Notes: generated by a model not told the origin, from the sequence alone. Positions 18,196 to 27,070 are shown, numbered from the stretch's first letter. The stretch is 64,000 nt of DNA from Rikenellaceae bacterium (GCA_902363575.1 CABJAJ010000002.1:186001-250000), one strand, 5' to 3'. Program-made: numbers and translations.

Positions 18196-18729
18196 TCACT
18201 TTTTGAAAAGAGAAAAATGCACGCTCCCGTAACTCCTTAATTGCCAGAATCGAGGATGTGCGGAGAAATCGAATTTTTTAGCGTGTTCGTAAATCAGGAG
18301 CCCCTGCTCACGCAGGATGGGGCCGTCGAGGACGAGGTCGATGATCTCCGATGCCCCCTCCAGATCGTAAGGCGCGTCCGAAAAGACGACGTCGAATTGC
18401 TTGGAAGCATTGCGCACATAGAGGAAAGCGTTGGCCTTGACCGCATAGAGGTTATCGATGGCGAGGGCTGCGGCCGTCTGCCGGATGAAGCGGTGATGGA
18501 CGGGGTTGATCTCCACGGCCGTGACGCTCCTGACGCCCCGCGAGGCGAATTCATAGCTGATCGACCCGGTGCCGGCGAAGAGGTCAAGCACGTCGCAGTC
18601 AGCGTAATCCACGAAGTTCGACAGGACGTTGAACAGGTTTTCCTTGGCGAAGTCGGTCGTCGGCCGCGCCCTGAGGTTGCGGGGCGGATCGATCGTCCGG
18701 CCGCGGTATTTGCCGCTTACGATACGCAT
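18196..18729 (-). CDS. rsmD: 16S rRNA (guanine(966)-N2)-methyltransferase RsmD
   Basis: This SAM-dependent enzyme methylates G966 of 16S rRNA during 30S assembly. The 177-residue protein shows the family N-terminus MRIVSGKYRGR, RPTTDFAKENLFNVL, the SAM-binding VLDLFAGTGSISYEFASRG (~45) and the motif IV region VVFSDAPYDL (~120). Family members usually have D-P-P-Y at motif IV; this one reads D-A-P-Y, a notable change at the active site. The start overlaps the end of the DUF3822 gene by 13 bp, so they form an operon. Confidence 0.92.
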   Translation of the reverse strand: MRIVSGKYRGRTIDPPRNLRARPTTDFAKENLFNVLSNFVDYADCDVLDLFAGTGSISYEFASRGVRSVTAVEINPVHHRFIRQTAAALAIDNLYAVKANAFLYVRNASKQFDVVFSDAPYDLEGASEIIDLVLDGPILREQGLLIYEHAKKFDFSAHPRFWQLRSYGSVHFSLFKK

Positions 18730-19334
18730 ACGACCCGTCGGAAATAGCGGCGCAGCAGTCGCGCGGTTTCCCGTGCGCTGTCGCCCGTGATATGTAGCGT
18801 CTGGTTGCGCAGGCCGAGGACGGCATCCAGGTCGGTCATGTGGACCAGTACGTCCGCTTCGGTCGGGGCGGCCAGGGCCGCCGCATAACGCAGTTCCGGC
18901 CCATAGCTCCGCACATAGAGGGTGTCGCCCGTATGCCGGAGCACCGTATAGGATCCTTCGTATGCGGGAAGGTGAAGCAGCGGGGAGGTGAAGGCCAGCC
19001 GGTCGCCGAGGCGATCCCGGAGTGCGGCGCAGCAGGCGCGTGCGACGGCCATCACGACGACTTCCGGCGCAGCAGGATCGCTGTGTACCGTCGTCTCGTC
19101 GGCCAAAGGCGCGAGTCCCGCGATCCGCAGGTAGCGTTCGGCGAGTTCCGAACGGAAAGCTTCGCGGGGAACGAGCAGCGTGCGGGGCGTTACGAGCGAG
19201 CAGAGCACGCGGGTATCGCCGCTCAACGCCTGGGCGGGCAGGGTGTCGGCTGAAAAAGAGTGTCCACCCAACTTGAGCTGAATGGACACGTGTGCGGCGG
19301 ATTCCGGAAGGTTATTCCCAGTTGCCGGCTTCAT
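18717..19334 (-). CDS. DUF3822 family protein
   Basis: The ATG at 19334 has a GGAGG ribosome site just upstream and gives 205 residues; the longer frame to 19556 is not protein-like. The sequence matches the Bacteroidetes-restricted DUF3822 family (LCSLVTPRTLLVPREAF ... LLHLPAYEGSYTVLRHTGDTLYVRSYG). These proteins are often encoded next to rsmD, as here, and have an actin/ATPase-like fold in some predictions; the function is unknown. It overlaps both neighbours (23 bp upstream gene, 13 bp rsmD), showing tight coupling. Confidence 0.8.
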   Translation of the reverse strand: MKPATGNNLPESAAHVSIQLKLGGHSFSADTLPAQALSGDTRVLCSLVTPRTLLVPREAFRSELAERYLRIAGLAPLADETTVHSDPAAPEVVVMAVARACCAALRDRLGDRLAFTSPLLHLPAYEGSYTVLRHTGDTLYVRSYGPELRYAAALAAPTEADVLVHMTDLDAVLGLRNQTLHITGDSARETARLLRRYFRRVVCVS

Positions 19335-19950
19335 TGTTTCCTCCTTCCATCGATCCGAACTTGATGCCCGGATAACGGTTGTAGTTATTGACCTGATCGT
19401 CCCGCAGGTTGATGATCTCCTGGCGGTATCTGACCGTGTCGAGGTACATTTCGTAGGGGATGCGAACCTCCACCACGGGAATGACCACTTTGGATTCGGT
19501 CGTGAGCATGCCCGCTTCGAGGATGTACTCGGTTTGATGGTCGGTGCCGGGCACATAGCGCAGATTGCGCACCTGTGCGGACGAAAGACGCTTGGGGGAG
19601 AAAATCGTGTCGATCACGGGCACCTGGAACTTTTCGATGTTCTGGCGGCCGCTCTTCTTGAGCTGGGCCATCGCCACCGAGTCATCTTCGTCCACGATCT
19701 TGCGCTCGAATTCGAGCCGGTCGTTGAGAACGAAATGGATGAGCGTGTCGAAGCTGTCCGTAAAGCGCTGGTATTTCGATTTGTAGGCGCGCTCAGCAGT
19801 ACGGATGTCCTTGATGCGGTCGATGATAAGGGCCTCCTGAGCCGCCCGTTCCTTTTCAAACTTGATCGGCGTAGAGATCTGACGATAGATCACGTAGACC
19901 AGTCCGACGATCACTACGGCCAGAAGAATTTGAAAGATTTTTTTTCCCAT
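19312..19950 (-). CDS. Conserved membrane-anchored hypothetical protein
   Basis: The 212-residue product has one N-terminal transmembrane helix (IFQILLAVVIVGLVYVIY) followed by a helical region (~25-75) and a mixed alpha/beta part. It lacks recognisable catalytic motifs. It is first in the operon with DUF3822 and rsmD. Such genes recur next to DUF3822 in Bacteroidales, which I recall but cannot verify here. The likely location is the cytoplasmic membrane with a periplasmic body. Confidence 0.65.
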   Translation of the reverse strand: MGKKIFQILLAVVIVGLVYVIYRQISTPIKFEKERAAQEALIIDRIKDIRTAERAYKSKYQRFTDSFDTLIHFVLNDRLEFERKIVDEDDSVAMAQLKKSGRQNIEKFQVPVIDTIFSPKRLSSAQVRNLRYVPGTDHQTEYILEAGMLTTESKVVIPVVEVRIPYEMYLDTVRYRQEIINLRDDQVNNYNRYPGIKFGSMEGGNNEAGNWE

Positions 19951-19965
19951 TTTATGTATTTGTAT

Positions 19966-19973
19966 TAAGTTTG
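19966..19973 (+). promoter_or_regulatory. -7 element for the helicase gene
   Basis: TAAGTTTG is a perfect TAnnTTTG match 27 nt before the ATG at 20001. It supports that ATG rather than the internal one at 20082. No clear -33. Confidence 0.5.
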
Positions 19974-20000
19974 TATCCCTGTTAGAAACCCGCCGAAGCG

Positions 20001-21416
20001 ATGCTCAGTACCCATATTGCGACCCAAATTTACGCTAAAATTTGTTTTGCACCAACTTCTGGTCAAAAAAAAATCATAGAAATGTTGTCCGAATATCTTG
20101 CGGATGACGATTTTTCCAGGATTTTCGTGTTGAACGGTTATGCGGGCACGGGCAAGACCACGCTTATCGCTGCGCTGGTCGGGGCGCTTAAGGCGTTGGG
20201 GATCAAACCCGTGTTGCTGGCTCCGACGGGCCGTGCCGCCAAGGTGCTGTCGCAATACGCCTCGGAGCCGGCCCTGACCATTCACAAGCGCATCTACCGC
20301 GAACGCACCAATGCCGAATACGAATCCAGGTTCTCGCTGGGGCTCAATACCGAGCGGGGCGCCGTATTTATCGTGGACGAGGCTTCGATGCTCGCCGACG
20401 GGGAGCAGGCCGGGGCCCTCTTCGGCAGCGGCTCGCTGCTCGACGACCTGGTGCGGTATGTGCGCAGCGGGCGGGAATGCCGCCTTGTGCTGGTGGGCGA
20501 CAGCGCCCAGTTGCCGCCGGTCGGGAGCGACCGCAGTCCGGCGCTCGATGTCGGTACGATGGGGCGTTATGGCGACGTGGTCGGCGCGACGATGGACGAG
20601 GTGGTGCGGCAGCAGGCCGAGTCGGGGATTCTTTTCAACGCGACGCTCGTGCGCTGCATGCTCGAAAACGGCATCTGCGAGGTGCCGCGCTTCGAGACGG
20701 GGTTTCCCGACTTCGAGGCGATCGAGGGAGGGGAGTTTTCCGAGAAGCTGCAGGAGTGTTATGACCGTTACGGCCGCGACGAAACCATCGTCATCACACG
20801 CTCGAACAAACGAGCGAACCGGTATAACGAAGGGATTCGACGCAATGTGCTGGGGGCCGAGGAGGAGATCGAGAGCGGCGATATGCTGATGGTGGTCAAG
20901 AACAACTACCATTTCACCGAGCGTGAAAAGGATTGTCCGATGGGATTCGTGGCCAACGGCGATATCGCCCGCCTGAAGCGGCTGCGTCGTTTCGAGGAGT
21001 TCTACGGTTTCCGCTTCGCCGAGGCGGTGCTCTCGTTTGGCGATTATGACGATACGGAGCTCACGTGCAAAATTCTGCTCGACACGCTCGCCTCGGAATC
21101 GCCGTCGCTTTCGCGCGAACAGAGCACGCAGCTGTTTTACGAGGTGGAGAAAGACTACCTGGAGACCAGGAGCAAGCTCAAACGCTTTCGCGAAATCCGG
21201 GAAAATCCGCATTACAACGCCTTGCAGGTCAAGTTCGCCTATGCCGTAACCTGCCATAAGGCGCAGGGCGGGCAGTGGAAAGCCGTCTTTGTGGACCGCT
21301 TTCTGTTCGGCGACGAGGGGATGGATCCCGACCGGTTGCGCTGGCTCTATACGGCCCTCACGCGTGCCACCGAACGGCTCTATCTGGTCAATTTCGACGA
21401 GCGGTTTTTCGCGTGA
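20001..21416 (+). CDS. RecD2/Pif1-like ATP-dependent DNA helicase
   Basis: A superfamily 1B helicase of 471 residues. It has Walker A GYAGTGKTTLI (~51), motif Ia LLAPTGRAAKVLS, the DEAD-like VDEASML, motif III LVLVGDSAQLPPVGSD, and a C-terminal UvrD-like domain (YAVTCHKAQGGQWKAVFVD; LYTALTRATERLYLV). The FAPTSGQKKIIEML stretch before Walker A is conserved in the family, which supports the start at 20001. It lacks the long N-terminal region of full RecD2. It probably acts in replication or repair. Confidence 0.88.
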   Translation: MLSTHIATQIYAKICFAPTSGQKKIIEMLSEYLADDDFSRIFVLNGYAGTGKTTLIAALVGALKALGIKPVLLAPTGRAAKVLSQYASEPALTIHKRIYRERTNAEYESRFSLGLNTERGAVFIVDEASMLADGEQAGALFGSGSLLDDLVRYVRSGRECRLVLVGDSAQLPPVGSDRSPALDVGTMGRYGDVVGATMDEVVRQQAESGILFNATLVRCMLENGICEVPRFETGFPDFEAIEGGEFSEKLQECYDRYGRDETIVITRSNKRANRYNEGIRRNVLGAEEEIESGDMLMVVKNNYHFTEREKDCPMGFVANGDIARLKRLRRFEEFYGFRFAEAVLSFGDYDDTELTCKILLDTLASESPSLSREQSTQLFYEVEKDYLETRSKLKRFREIRENPHYNALQVKFAYAVTCHKAQGGQWKAVFVDRFLFGDEGMDPDRLRWLYTALTRATERLYLVNFDERFFA

Positions 21417-21640
21417 GCGGTCGGTACGGTCGGTCTGCCGCGGCCGAGCGAACGGGGATCGGCTTGCCGGTCGTATTCGGCGGCAAGCTCGACGACAGAA
21501 CTGTGGGAGAAGTTCGTCATGCATGCAGGTGCAAGCGCGTGGTGGCAGCGGACTGACAGGTATTCGTTGTGTGTTTACAACATGTTGAAAATTAATTTGT
21601 TGATCGATGTATCAAAAGTATCACTTCAATTAACGGCAAG

Positions 21641-22216
21641 ATGACAATCGAGAAACATCCGCTTGAACCCTTCCTGCCGCCGCATGCCCGGGTGCTGATG
21701 CTCGGCAGCTTTCCGCCGCAGCGTATCCGCTGGTCGATGGATTTCTTCTATCCCAACCTGCAGAACGATATGTGGCGCATCATGGGACACCTCTTTTTCG
21801 GCGACCGCGATTACTTCCTGCTGCGGGAAGAGCGTCGTTTCGACCGTGAGAGGATCGCCTCGTTCTGTCTGGAACGCGGGATTGCACTCTATGATACGGC
21901 AACGGAGATCATTCGACTGAAAGATAATGCGTCGGACGCTTTTCTTCAAGTGGTGCGCGAAGTGGATCTGGCGGCTCTGTTGCAACGGATTCCCGACTGC
22001 CGCACGCTGATCGCAACGGGGCAGAAAGCCGCCGGGACGCTCGCTGCGATCACGGGTTGCGAGACCCCGGCCGTCGGCGCGTGCGTCGATGTCGATTTCG
22101 CCGGCCGGTTGTTGCGGCTCTACCGCATGCCCTCTTCGTCGCGGGCCTATCCCCGACCGGTAGAGTGGAAGGCAGCATATTACCAGGAGCCTTTCCGGGC
22201 TGCGGGGATGATGTAG
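21641..22216 (+). CDS. Uracil-DNA glycosylase superfamily protein
   Basis: The 191-residue protein has the superfamily motif 1 region VLMLGSFPPQRIRWSMDFFYPNLQNDMW, resembling small DNA glycosylases that act on uracil or hypoxanthine. The end (RLYRMPSSSRAYPRP) fits motif 2 in this group (S-S-S/P). The exact lesion specificity is not clear. It lies alone, 224 bp after the helicase, and probably acts in base excision repair. Confidence 0.8.
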   Translation: MTIEKHPLEPFLPPHARVLMLGSFPPQRIRWSMDFFYPNLQNDMWRIMGHLFFGDRDYFLLREERRFDRERIASFCLERGIALYDTATEIIRLKDNASDAFLQVVREVDLAALLQRIPDCRTLIATGQKAAGTLAAITGCETPAVGACVDVDFAGRLLRLYRMPSSSRAYPRPVEWKAAYYQEPFRAAGMM

Positions 22217-22362
22217 TGATGAGTAATCCCGATGCCGGGAATGTTCTCAACCCCGGACGATGTGCATTTTCTTGCGGTCGGCCGGATTTGCAATGGTTGT
22301 TGTTCAGGCCGATCTTGCTTTGATTTTTTGCCGTTTCTGCGGGTGCTTTTCAGCCGAAAACA

Positions 22363-22950
22363 TTACGGCTTCTTTTTCCTGACCAGCTGGTATTTCGGGC
22401 TTCTGAGACGGCTCAGCGAATTTTCGGCGATACCGAGGTAAGATGCGATGGCCCTGATAGGCGCCTGCCTGAGCAGCTCGTTGCGCTGTTTGACCAGTGC
22501 ATCGTATCGTTCGAGGGCGTCGCCTGTCAGGATGATGCATTTGCTCTCGATGACATAAAGTTGCATCAGAAACCATTCGATTACCCACACCATGAATTCC
22601 GTGGATGCCGCAGCCATGCGTATGACTTCCTGTATCGGGATTGCCGTCACCACCGTGTTCGTAAAGGTTTCAATCGAAATAGAGGTAGGCTTTCCCAGAC
22701 ACAGACCGGCAGTCGAGCCGATGATATCACCCGGAAATGCGAAATAGATGGTGTGTTCACGGCCTTTTGCCCGATAGACTCCGCACGCCAATCCTTTTTT
22801 TATCAAAAAGATTCGATCGTCTGCAACGCCTGGGCCGACGATCGGCGTTCGCGGTTTGAAGCGGAGTTCCGTGCCCTTCGACAACAGGGATTCAAACTCT
22901 TTTTCCGGAAAGGGACTCCTGACCGTAAGCCTTTTCTTAATCTCTTTCAT
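22363..22950 (-). CDS. Crp/Fnr family transcriptional regulator
   Basis: The product has an N-terminal cyclic-nucleotide-binding-like beta-roll (about 30-115, FKPRTPIVGPGVADDRIFLIKKG ... PGDIIGSTAGLCLG), a long dimer helix and a C-terminal HTH (APIRAIASYLGIAENSLSRLR). The frame extends to 22989, but a perfect -7 element covers 22987-22994, so translation must begin downstream; ATG at 22950 or 22959 are both possible. The C-terminal wing is short, as in many Bacteroidetes Crp-like proteins. It is divergent from two surface lipoprotein genes that it may control. Confidence 0.85.
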   Translation of the reverse strand: MKEIKKRLTVRSPFPEKEFESLLSKGTELRFKPRTPIVGPGVADDRIFLIKKGLACGVYRAKGREHTIYFAFPGDIIGSTAGLCLGKPTSISIETFTNTVVTAIPIQEVIRMAAASTEFMVWVIEWFLMQLYVIESKCIILTGDALERYDALVKQRNELLRQAPIRAIASYLGIAENSLSRLRSPKYQLVRKKKP

Positions 22951-22986
22951 GGACAGCATAACCGGTAGAACGAAAGGTTTTTCTAA

Positions 22987-23018
22987 CAAATGTAATCAAA
23001 AATACGGGATATTTGCAA
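22987..23018 (-). promoter_or_regulatory. Promoter of the Crp-like gene
   Basis: On the minus strand TTG (23016-23018), then 21 nt, then TACATTTG (22987-22994). It overlaps a weaker plus-strand GATATTTG at 23008-23015 that could serve the divergent lipoprotein operon, so the two promoters may compete. Confidence 0.65.
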
Positions 23019-23086
23019 CCGTAAATATTTTTTACGAAGTTCGTCGAACCAAGATTAAATGTTCTTTTTTTAACCATTCTTGACCT

Positions 23087-24142
23087 ATGAAAAAATTAAT
23101 TATTCTACTCGCGACGGTGCTGTTTGCCGCCTGTGATTCGGATTCCAAATGCGATCCGGGGCCTGGAAATGAAGTTTCTTTCGACGGAAATGTCTCATGG
23201 ACGGATGAAAAGGAACAAGGCGACGGAGGCGATGTGCTTTTCCGAATCTTCTCTCCCGACGAGGTTTCTGTTGCGGTTTGCGGCGAAGGACGTGTCGTCA
23301 AGGAAAACCAGAACTGGGTGCTGAGAGGCGGTAACGAGATCGAAGTATGCGTTGCCTGTCCGGTCGATAAGAATTTCATCGGCATGGAGGTGGGTGGCGT
23401 TTACGAATTTTTGGGTGAATGGGACTACGAATCGAACCTCGCAAAGGGAAGGTTCCGCCTGCGGGGAGATGTGACGCTGACACCCGAATACGCCGAGATC
23501 GAAGCCCCGCAACCGGGGGACTATTACTACGCAGACGGAACATGGTCGTCCGAATTGAATTCGAGCAAGGTCTGCATCGGGATCGTTTTTGCGGCGGGCC
23601 GCAGCGAGCATGATACGCAAGAGTATGCAGAACTGGCCGGCGAAGTGCGTGGATATGTTGTCGCGGTGCGTAACGCCGATCCTGCGAAGCAGCGCTACTC
23701 GTTCGGTCGTTACGGGGTGGTGGATATTTCGGGGTTCGATGACGATATCGAAACATTCTGCGGCTATACCCGAACCAGAGCGATGGAGCAACAGCCGGGG
23801 TTTTCAGAGGCTGATTATTGGGCATGTTGGTCTGCCGTGCATCACATTCAGGCGGCTCCCGGGACAAGCAGCGGATGGTATGTGCCGGCTTTCGGGGAGA
23901 TGAATGTCTTGTGCGGGGTTTACCACGAGACGGTGCGCGAACGGATCACGCGTATCGAATACGGCGAGGATATGGCGGATGACGGGAAAGGTTTGGAGCA
24001 GTATTGGGCAATGGGAAAACTCGCAGACAGCAACAGTTTCGTGCATGTCGATTTCCGGGATTCCCAACCGTTTGAAACTTTTGCGGATCGTCTCAAAACG
24101 AGTCCGATGTTCGCATATTGCCGTCCGATTCTTACCTTCTAA
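23087..24142 (+). CDS. Surface lipoprotein with fimbrillin-associated C-terminal domain
   Basis: A lipoprotein signal (LIILLATVLFAAC) opens this 351-residue protein. The N-terminal half (about 30-140) is beta-rich and unassigned. The C-terminal half (about 150-351) starts PQPGDYYYADGTWSSELNSSKVCIGIVF and contains GWYVPAFGEMNVL, features shared with the C-terminus of the next gene. That domain is common at the end of Bacteroidetes fimbrillin-like and other surface lipoproteins. It lies 13 bp before the next gene, forming an operon divergent from the Crp-like regulator. Confidence 0.7.
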   Translation: MKKLIILLATVLFAACDSDSKCDPGPGNEVSFDGNVSWTDEKEQGDGGDVLFRIFSPDEVSVAVCGEGRVVKENQNWVLRGGNEIEVCVACPVDKNFIGMEVGGVYEFLGEWDYESNLAKGRFRLRGDVTLTPEYAEIEAPQPGDYYYADGTWSSELNSSKVCIGIVFAAGRSEHDTQEYAELAGEVRGYVVAVRNADPAKQRYSFGRYGVVDISGFDDDIETFCGYTRTRAMEQQPGFSEADYWACWSAVHHIQAAPGTSSGWYVPAFGEMNVLCGVYHETVRERITRIEYGEDMADDGKGLEQYWAMGKLADSNSFVHVDFRDSQPFETFADRLKTSPMFAYCRPILTF

Positions 24143-24155
24143 CTTAATTTAAACC

Positions 24156-25808
24156 ATGAAACGATACGATTACATTTTTACGTTTTTTCTGACAGCCGTT
24201 TTTTTGTTTTCTTCGTGCGGTGAAGAGCCGTTCTCTCCGGACAATGGTGTAAATTTGCCGTCCGACGGACTGCTGCGACTCTCGATTGGAGTCGATGATT
24301 ATGTCGATGAGAATGGGGCGGAATCCCGAGCGGAAGACTCCGGCGCTGAATTCAGTTTCGAGTCGGGGGACCGGGTGGGCATTTTGGTTTTCTCGAACGG
24401 CGATTCTGCGCCACAAAATAACCTGCCTTATATTTTTGACGGAGAACGGTGGATATTCGATACCGCGACGGCACAATCCGAAAACAGCGGCAAAGTGGCC
24501 TGGTCCGATGCGGGGGAGGCGATTCTCACGGTTTACTATCCTTACGATGCGGCTGCGGACAGGGTATTCGACCAGACTGGATTGAAACGTCTGTTTGCAC
24601 CGCTTGCCGACCAACAGACCGCCGAGGCGTATCGCAAATCCGACCTGATGGCCTGTTCGGCGACTGTTCGGAACCTTGTGCTGGAGGCAAGGTTGAGTCA
24701 TGTGTATGCGTCGTTCTCATTGCAGCCGTCGGTAGCTTATACCCTCACGGACGGCAAAGGCACCCGGATCGAGGGAGAACTCGCCCGGGTCAATCTAACG
24801 GTGGGTGATCGCTCCGCAATCGTTCCCTATTGCGCTGAAGACGGCAGTTACCGGTATATCCTGCCTGCCGATTTTACTTCGGGCGAAGTGCGCTGGTTCT
24901 ATTCATGCGGCACGGCTACTTACGGAGGCACCCGGTATCTGGACGAAGCAGCTCCCAATGTCCGTTATTCTCAGATCGACCGCGTGGATTGCGGTGAATA
25001 CGGGTATGGGCGTGCGAAAGTCGGAGATTATTTCTGCACGACGCAAAACGGTACGGTCGGGTATCTGCTGCCCAGCGAAGCGGCCCGACTGATCGACGAA
25101 CACGAGTGCGTCGGCGTTGTGTTCCAAACCGACCTCGCCCGTATCGGGGAGGCGGAGAAAGATGCTTTGGGCGGGGTTGCGCATGCGTTGGCAATTTCCG
25201 TTAAAAATGCCCCCTGTGCGGGTGGCTATGGAGACCAGGCATGGTGGGGCCGCTACGGATATCCCGAGGAGCAAATCAGGGACTGCACGACGAAAGTGGA
25301 CAACTATACCGATCTGAGCGGGTATCACAATACACAGGCGATTTTGGTAGATCGTGCGGAGGACATCGATCAACTCGGACTTTACCAGGCTTTCCGGGCG
25401 GTTCGGGATTATCGGCATAGCACTCCTCTGCCTGAAAATACGTCGGACTGGTTTCTGCCCTCAGCCGGCCAGTGGTGGGATGTGCTGCAAATTATGGGGA
25501 AAGCCCCTGCTCTTGCAGAGGCAGCGGAACAGCAGAGTACGGAGCATAATGGCACGGAGTGGATCGAGCAGGGCGATGTCATTGGGATGCTGAACAGTTG
25601 GATAGCCGGTATTGCGGTGGAAAAGCGGGATGATTTTACAGCCGTAGAAGATCAATACGGCATATCGTCAGGCGGATATTGGACGTCGTCGGAATATTCG
25701 TTGATCTATGCGGTAAAGTGGATTTATCAGGCCGACGTGGGGCATTTGGTGATGACCCGCGACTCGAAGCATTTCAATGCCAATGTCCGTTGCGCATTCG
25801 CTTTCTAA
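24156..25808 (+). CDS. Fimbrillin-like (Mfa-like) surface lipoprotein
   Basis: This 550-residue lipoprotein (signal ...AVFLFSSC) has an N-terminal fimbrillin-type region at about 35-280. Typical elements are FESGDRVGILVFSNGD, WSDAGEAILTVYYPYD, SDLMACSATV and LEARLSHVYASFSL. The C-terminal domain (~290-550) starts AKVGDYFCTTQNGTVGYLLP and ends with DWFLPSAGQWWDVLQ, GYWTSSEYS and NVRCAFAF, the same type as in the preceding gene. It is probably a pilus/adhesin-related surface protein; it could be an accessory tip rather than a shaft subunit. Confidence 0.75.
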   Translation: MKRYDYIFTFFLTAVFLFSSCGEEPFSPDNGVNLPSDGLLRLSIGVDDYVDENGAESRAEDSGAEFSFESGDRVGILVFSNGDSAPQNNLPYIFDGERWIFDTATAQSENSGKVAWSDAGEAILTVYYPYDAAADRVFDQTGLKRLFAPLADQQTAEAYRKSDLMACSATVRNLVLEARLSHVYASFSLQPSVAYTLTDGKGTRIEGELARVNLTVGDRSAIVPYCAEDGSYRYILPADFTSGEVRWFYSCGTATYGGTRYLDEAAPNVRYSQIDRVDCGEYGYGRAKVGDYFCTTQNGTVGYLLPSEAARLIDEHECVGVVFQTDLARIGEAEKDALGGVAHALAISVKNAPCAGGYGDQAWWGRYGYPEEQIRDCTTKVDNYTDLSGYHNTQAILVDRAEDIDQLGLYQAFRAVRDYRHSTPLPENTSDWFLPSAGQWWDVLQIMGKAPALAEAAEQQSTEHNGTEWIEQGDVIGMLNSWIAGIAVEKRDDFTAVEDQYGISSGGYWTSSEYSLIYAVKWIYQADVGHLVMTRDSKHFNANVRCAFAF

Positions 25809-25828
25809 CGTTTGTGCTCAGCAGGGGT

Positions 25829-25858
25829 ACGGCAGCAACGAAAGTTGCTGCCGTTTTT
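25829..25858 (+). terminator. Intrinsic terminator of the fimbrillin-like operon
   Basis: An 11-bp perfect stem (25829-25839 with 25844-25854) has a GAAA loop and is followed by five T residues, 20 bp after the stop codon. Confidence 0.9.
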
Positions 25859-26085
25859 CAGTTCCGACCGTCGTTGTTTTCCGTCTTTGCGGCGGGATGA
25901 TCCCACGGCTCCCTCTCCCTTGCACGGTATATTCCGTGCTTAGGCGGTAAAAACCGCTAAAGGCGATTGTCGGAAATCTGTGAGGTCCGAAAGGGGCGAC
26001 TTGCTGTTTCGACTGGGATGCACTGTTCCGGGATCGGATTTTCAATTTTTGCACCGACCTCTCCTTGCGATTCGCAGGGGGAAAT

Positions 26086-26116
26086 TTTGGACAGTGCGCA
26101 AAATTGTCTATATTTG
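26086..26116 (+). promoter_or_regulatory. Promoter of the GMSK-repeat adhesin gene
   Basis: TTTG (26086-26089), 19-nt spacer, TATATTTG (26109-26116): a full consensus Bacteroidetes promoter. It implies a 5' UTR of about 75 nt before the ATG at 26199. Confidence 0.85.
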
Positions 26117-26198
26117 CATATCATCAGCCGATGCCATCCAGAGCAGGATGGGTAAGGCTCGATAATTAATTAGTCGCTTACCCTTAATTATTTCCGCT

Positions 26199-27011
26199 AT
26201 GTATTGTAGATTTCAATTGCATGCACGTACCTTGTTCCTGGCCGTGCTGCTCTTTGCTGCGGCCGCCTGCGTCGCCCGTCCCACGGAGGCGAAGAAAACG
26301 GTTAAATTCCAGGTGCCGATCGAAAAGGCCTACGAGGGGATTCGGGTCAGCTCGATGGTCAGCGTCGTGCTGGACGACCGCGACCCGTCGTCGGTGGAGG
26401 TCACAACGGACGCCCGGCTTGCGGATAACGTCGCGATCGGGGTAAACCGGGGAGTCCTCGAAATCCGGATGAAAGAGATGCGCAAGCAGGAACGCAAGCG
26501 CAGGAAGAACGAAGATTTCGTTCCGACGGTCGTTTACGTCGGACGGGGGATCGTTTGTTCGGCCGAATTGGACGGCATGGCGAAACTTACCTCCGAGAAG
26601 AGTCTTGCCGGGGACCGGGTCGCCGTATCCGTGACGGGTATGAGTAAAGTCGATATGCCTTTGGAATGCGTCGATGCTACGATCCGCGTGAGTGGAATGA
26701 GCAAGATCGATTCGCGTGTGCAATGCAGCGGCAGGCTGCGGCTCGAAATCGGAGGCATGAGCAAGGTGTCGCTGAAAGGTGAGGCGTCGCGGCTGGAGGC
26801 TGAGGTGATCGGGATGAGCAAGCTCAGCGCCGGCGAGCTGACCGTGACCGAATACGCCGATTGCGCGGTCGGAGGCATGAGCAAGGCCGACGTGACCTGC
26901 GAGGGCGAGCTGAAGGCCCGCACGGAGGGGATGAGCAAACTCTCTTACGGCGGAAACTGCACCCTGGCCGACGGGAGCGAGATCAGCGATTCGTCGCTGA
27001 AAAAACGCTGA
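26199..27011 (+). CDS. DUF2807 (GIN-domain) adhesin-like protein with GMSK repeats
   Basis: A 270-residue exported protein; the signal ends LLFAAAAC, so it is probably a lipoprotein. The body matches the DUF2807 / 'head GIN domain' family, which forms a right-handed beta-helix. The striking feature is a G-M-S-K tetrapeptide (first copy G-M-A-K) with its Met at residues 127, 148, 167, 187, 206, 227 and 245, one per ~20-residue coil. This places a Met-Ser-Lys ladder along one face. Family members usually have S-G-x-S at this turn. A basic linker (KEMRKQERKRRKNEDF) separates the helix from the N-terminal part. Function is unknown. Confidence 0.82.
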   Translation: MYCRFQLHARTLFLAVLLFAAAACVARPTEAKKTVKFQVPIEKAYEGIRVSSMVSVVLDDRDPSSVEVTTDARLADNVAIGVNRGVLEIRMKEMRKQERKRRKNEDFVPTVVYVGRGIVCSAELDGMAKLTSEKSLAGDRVAVSVTGMSKVDMPLECVDATIRVSGMSKIDSRVQCSGRLRLEIGGMSKVSLKGEASRLEAEVIGMSKLSAGELTVTEYADCAVGGMSKADVTCEGELKARTEGMSKLSYGGNCTLADGSEISDSSLKKR

Positions 27012-27039
27012 AAAAGGCATCCGATTTTATCCCCTTTGC

Positions 27040-27070
27040 TTTGAGAGGCGAGGTATTTCCGCTATCTTTG
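27040..27070 (+). promoter_or_regulatory. Promoter of mutS
   Basis: TTTG (27040-27043), 19-nt spacer, TATCTTTG (27063-27070). It predicts transcription starting ~25 nt before the GTG start at 27103. Confidence 0.85.

Noticed and set aside
22951..22989. Longer Crp-like protein starting at 22989
   Set aside because: The start codon overlaps a perfect -7 promoter element.
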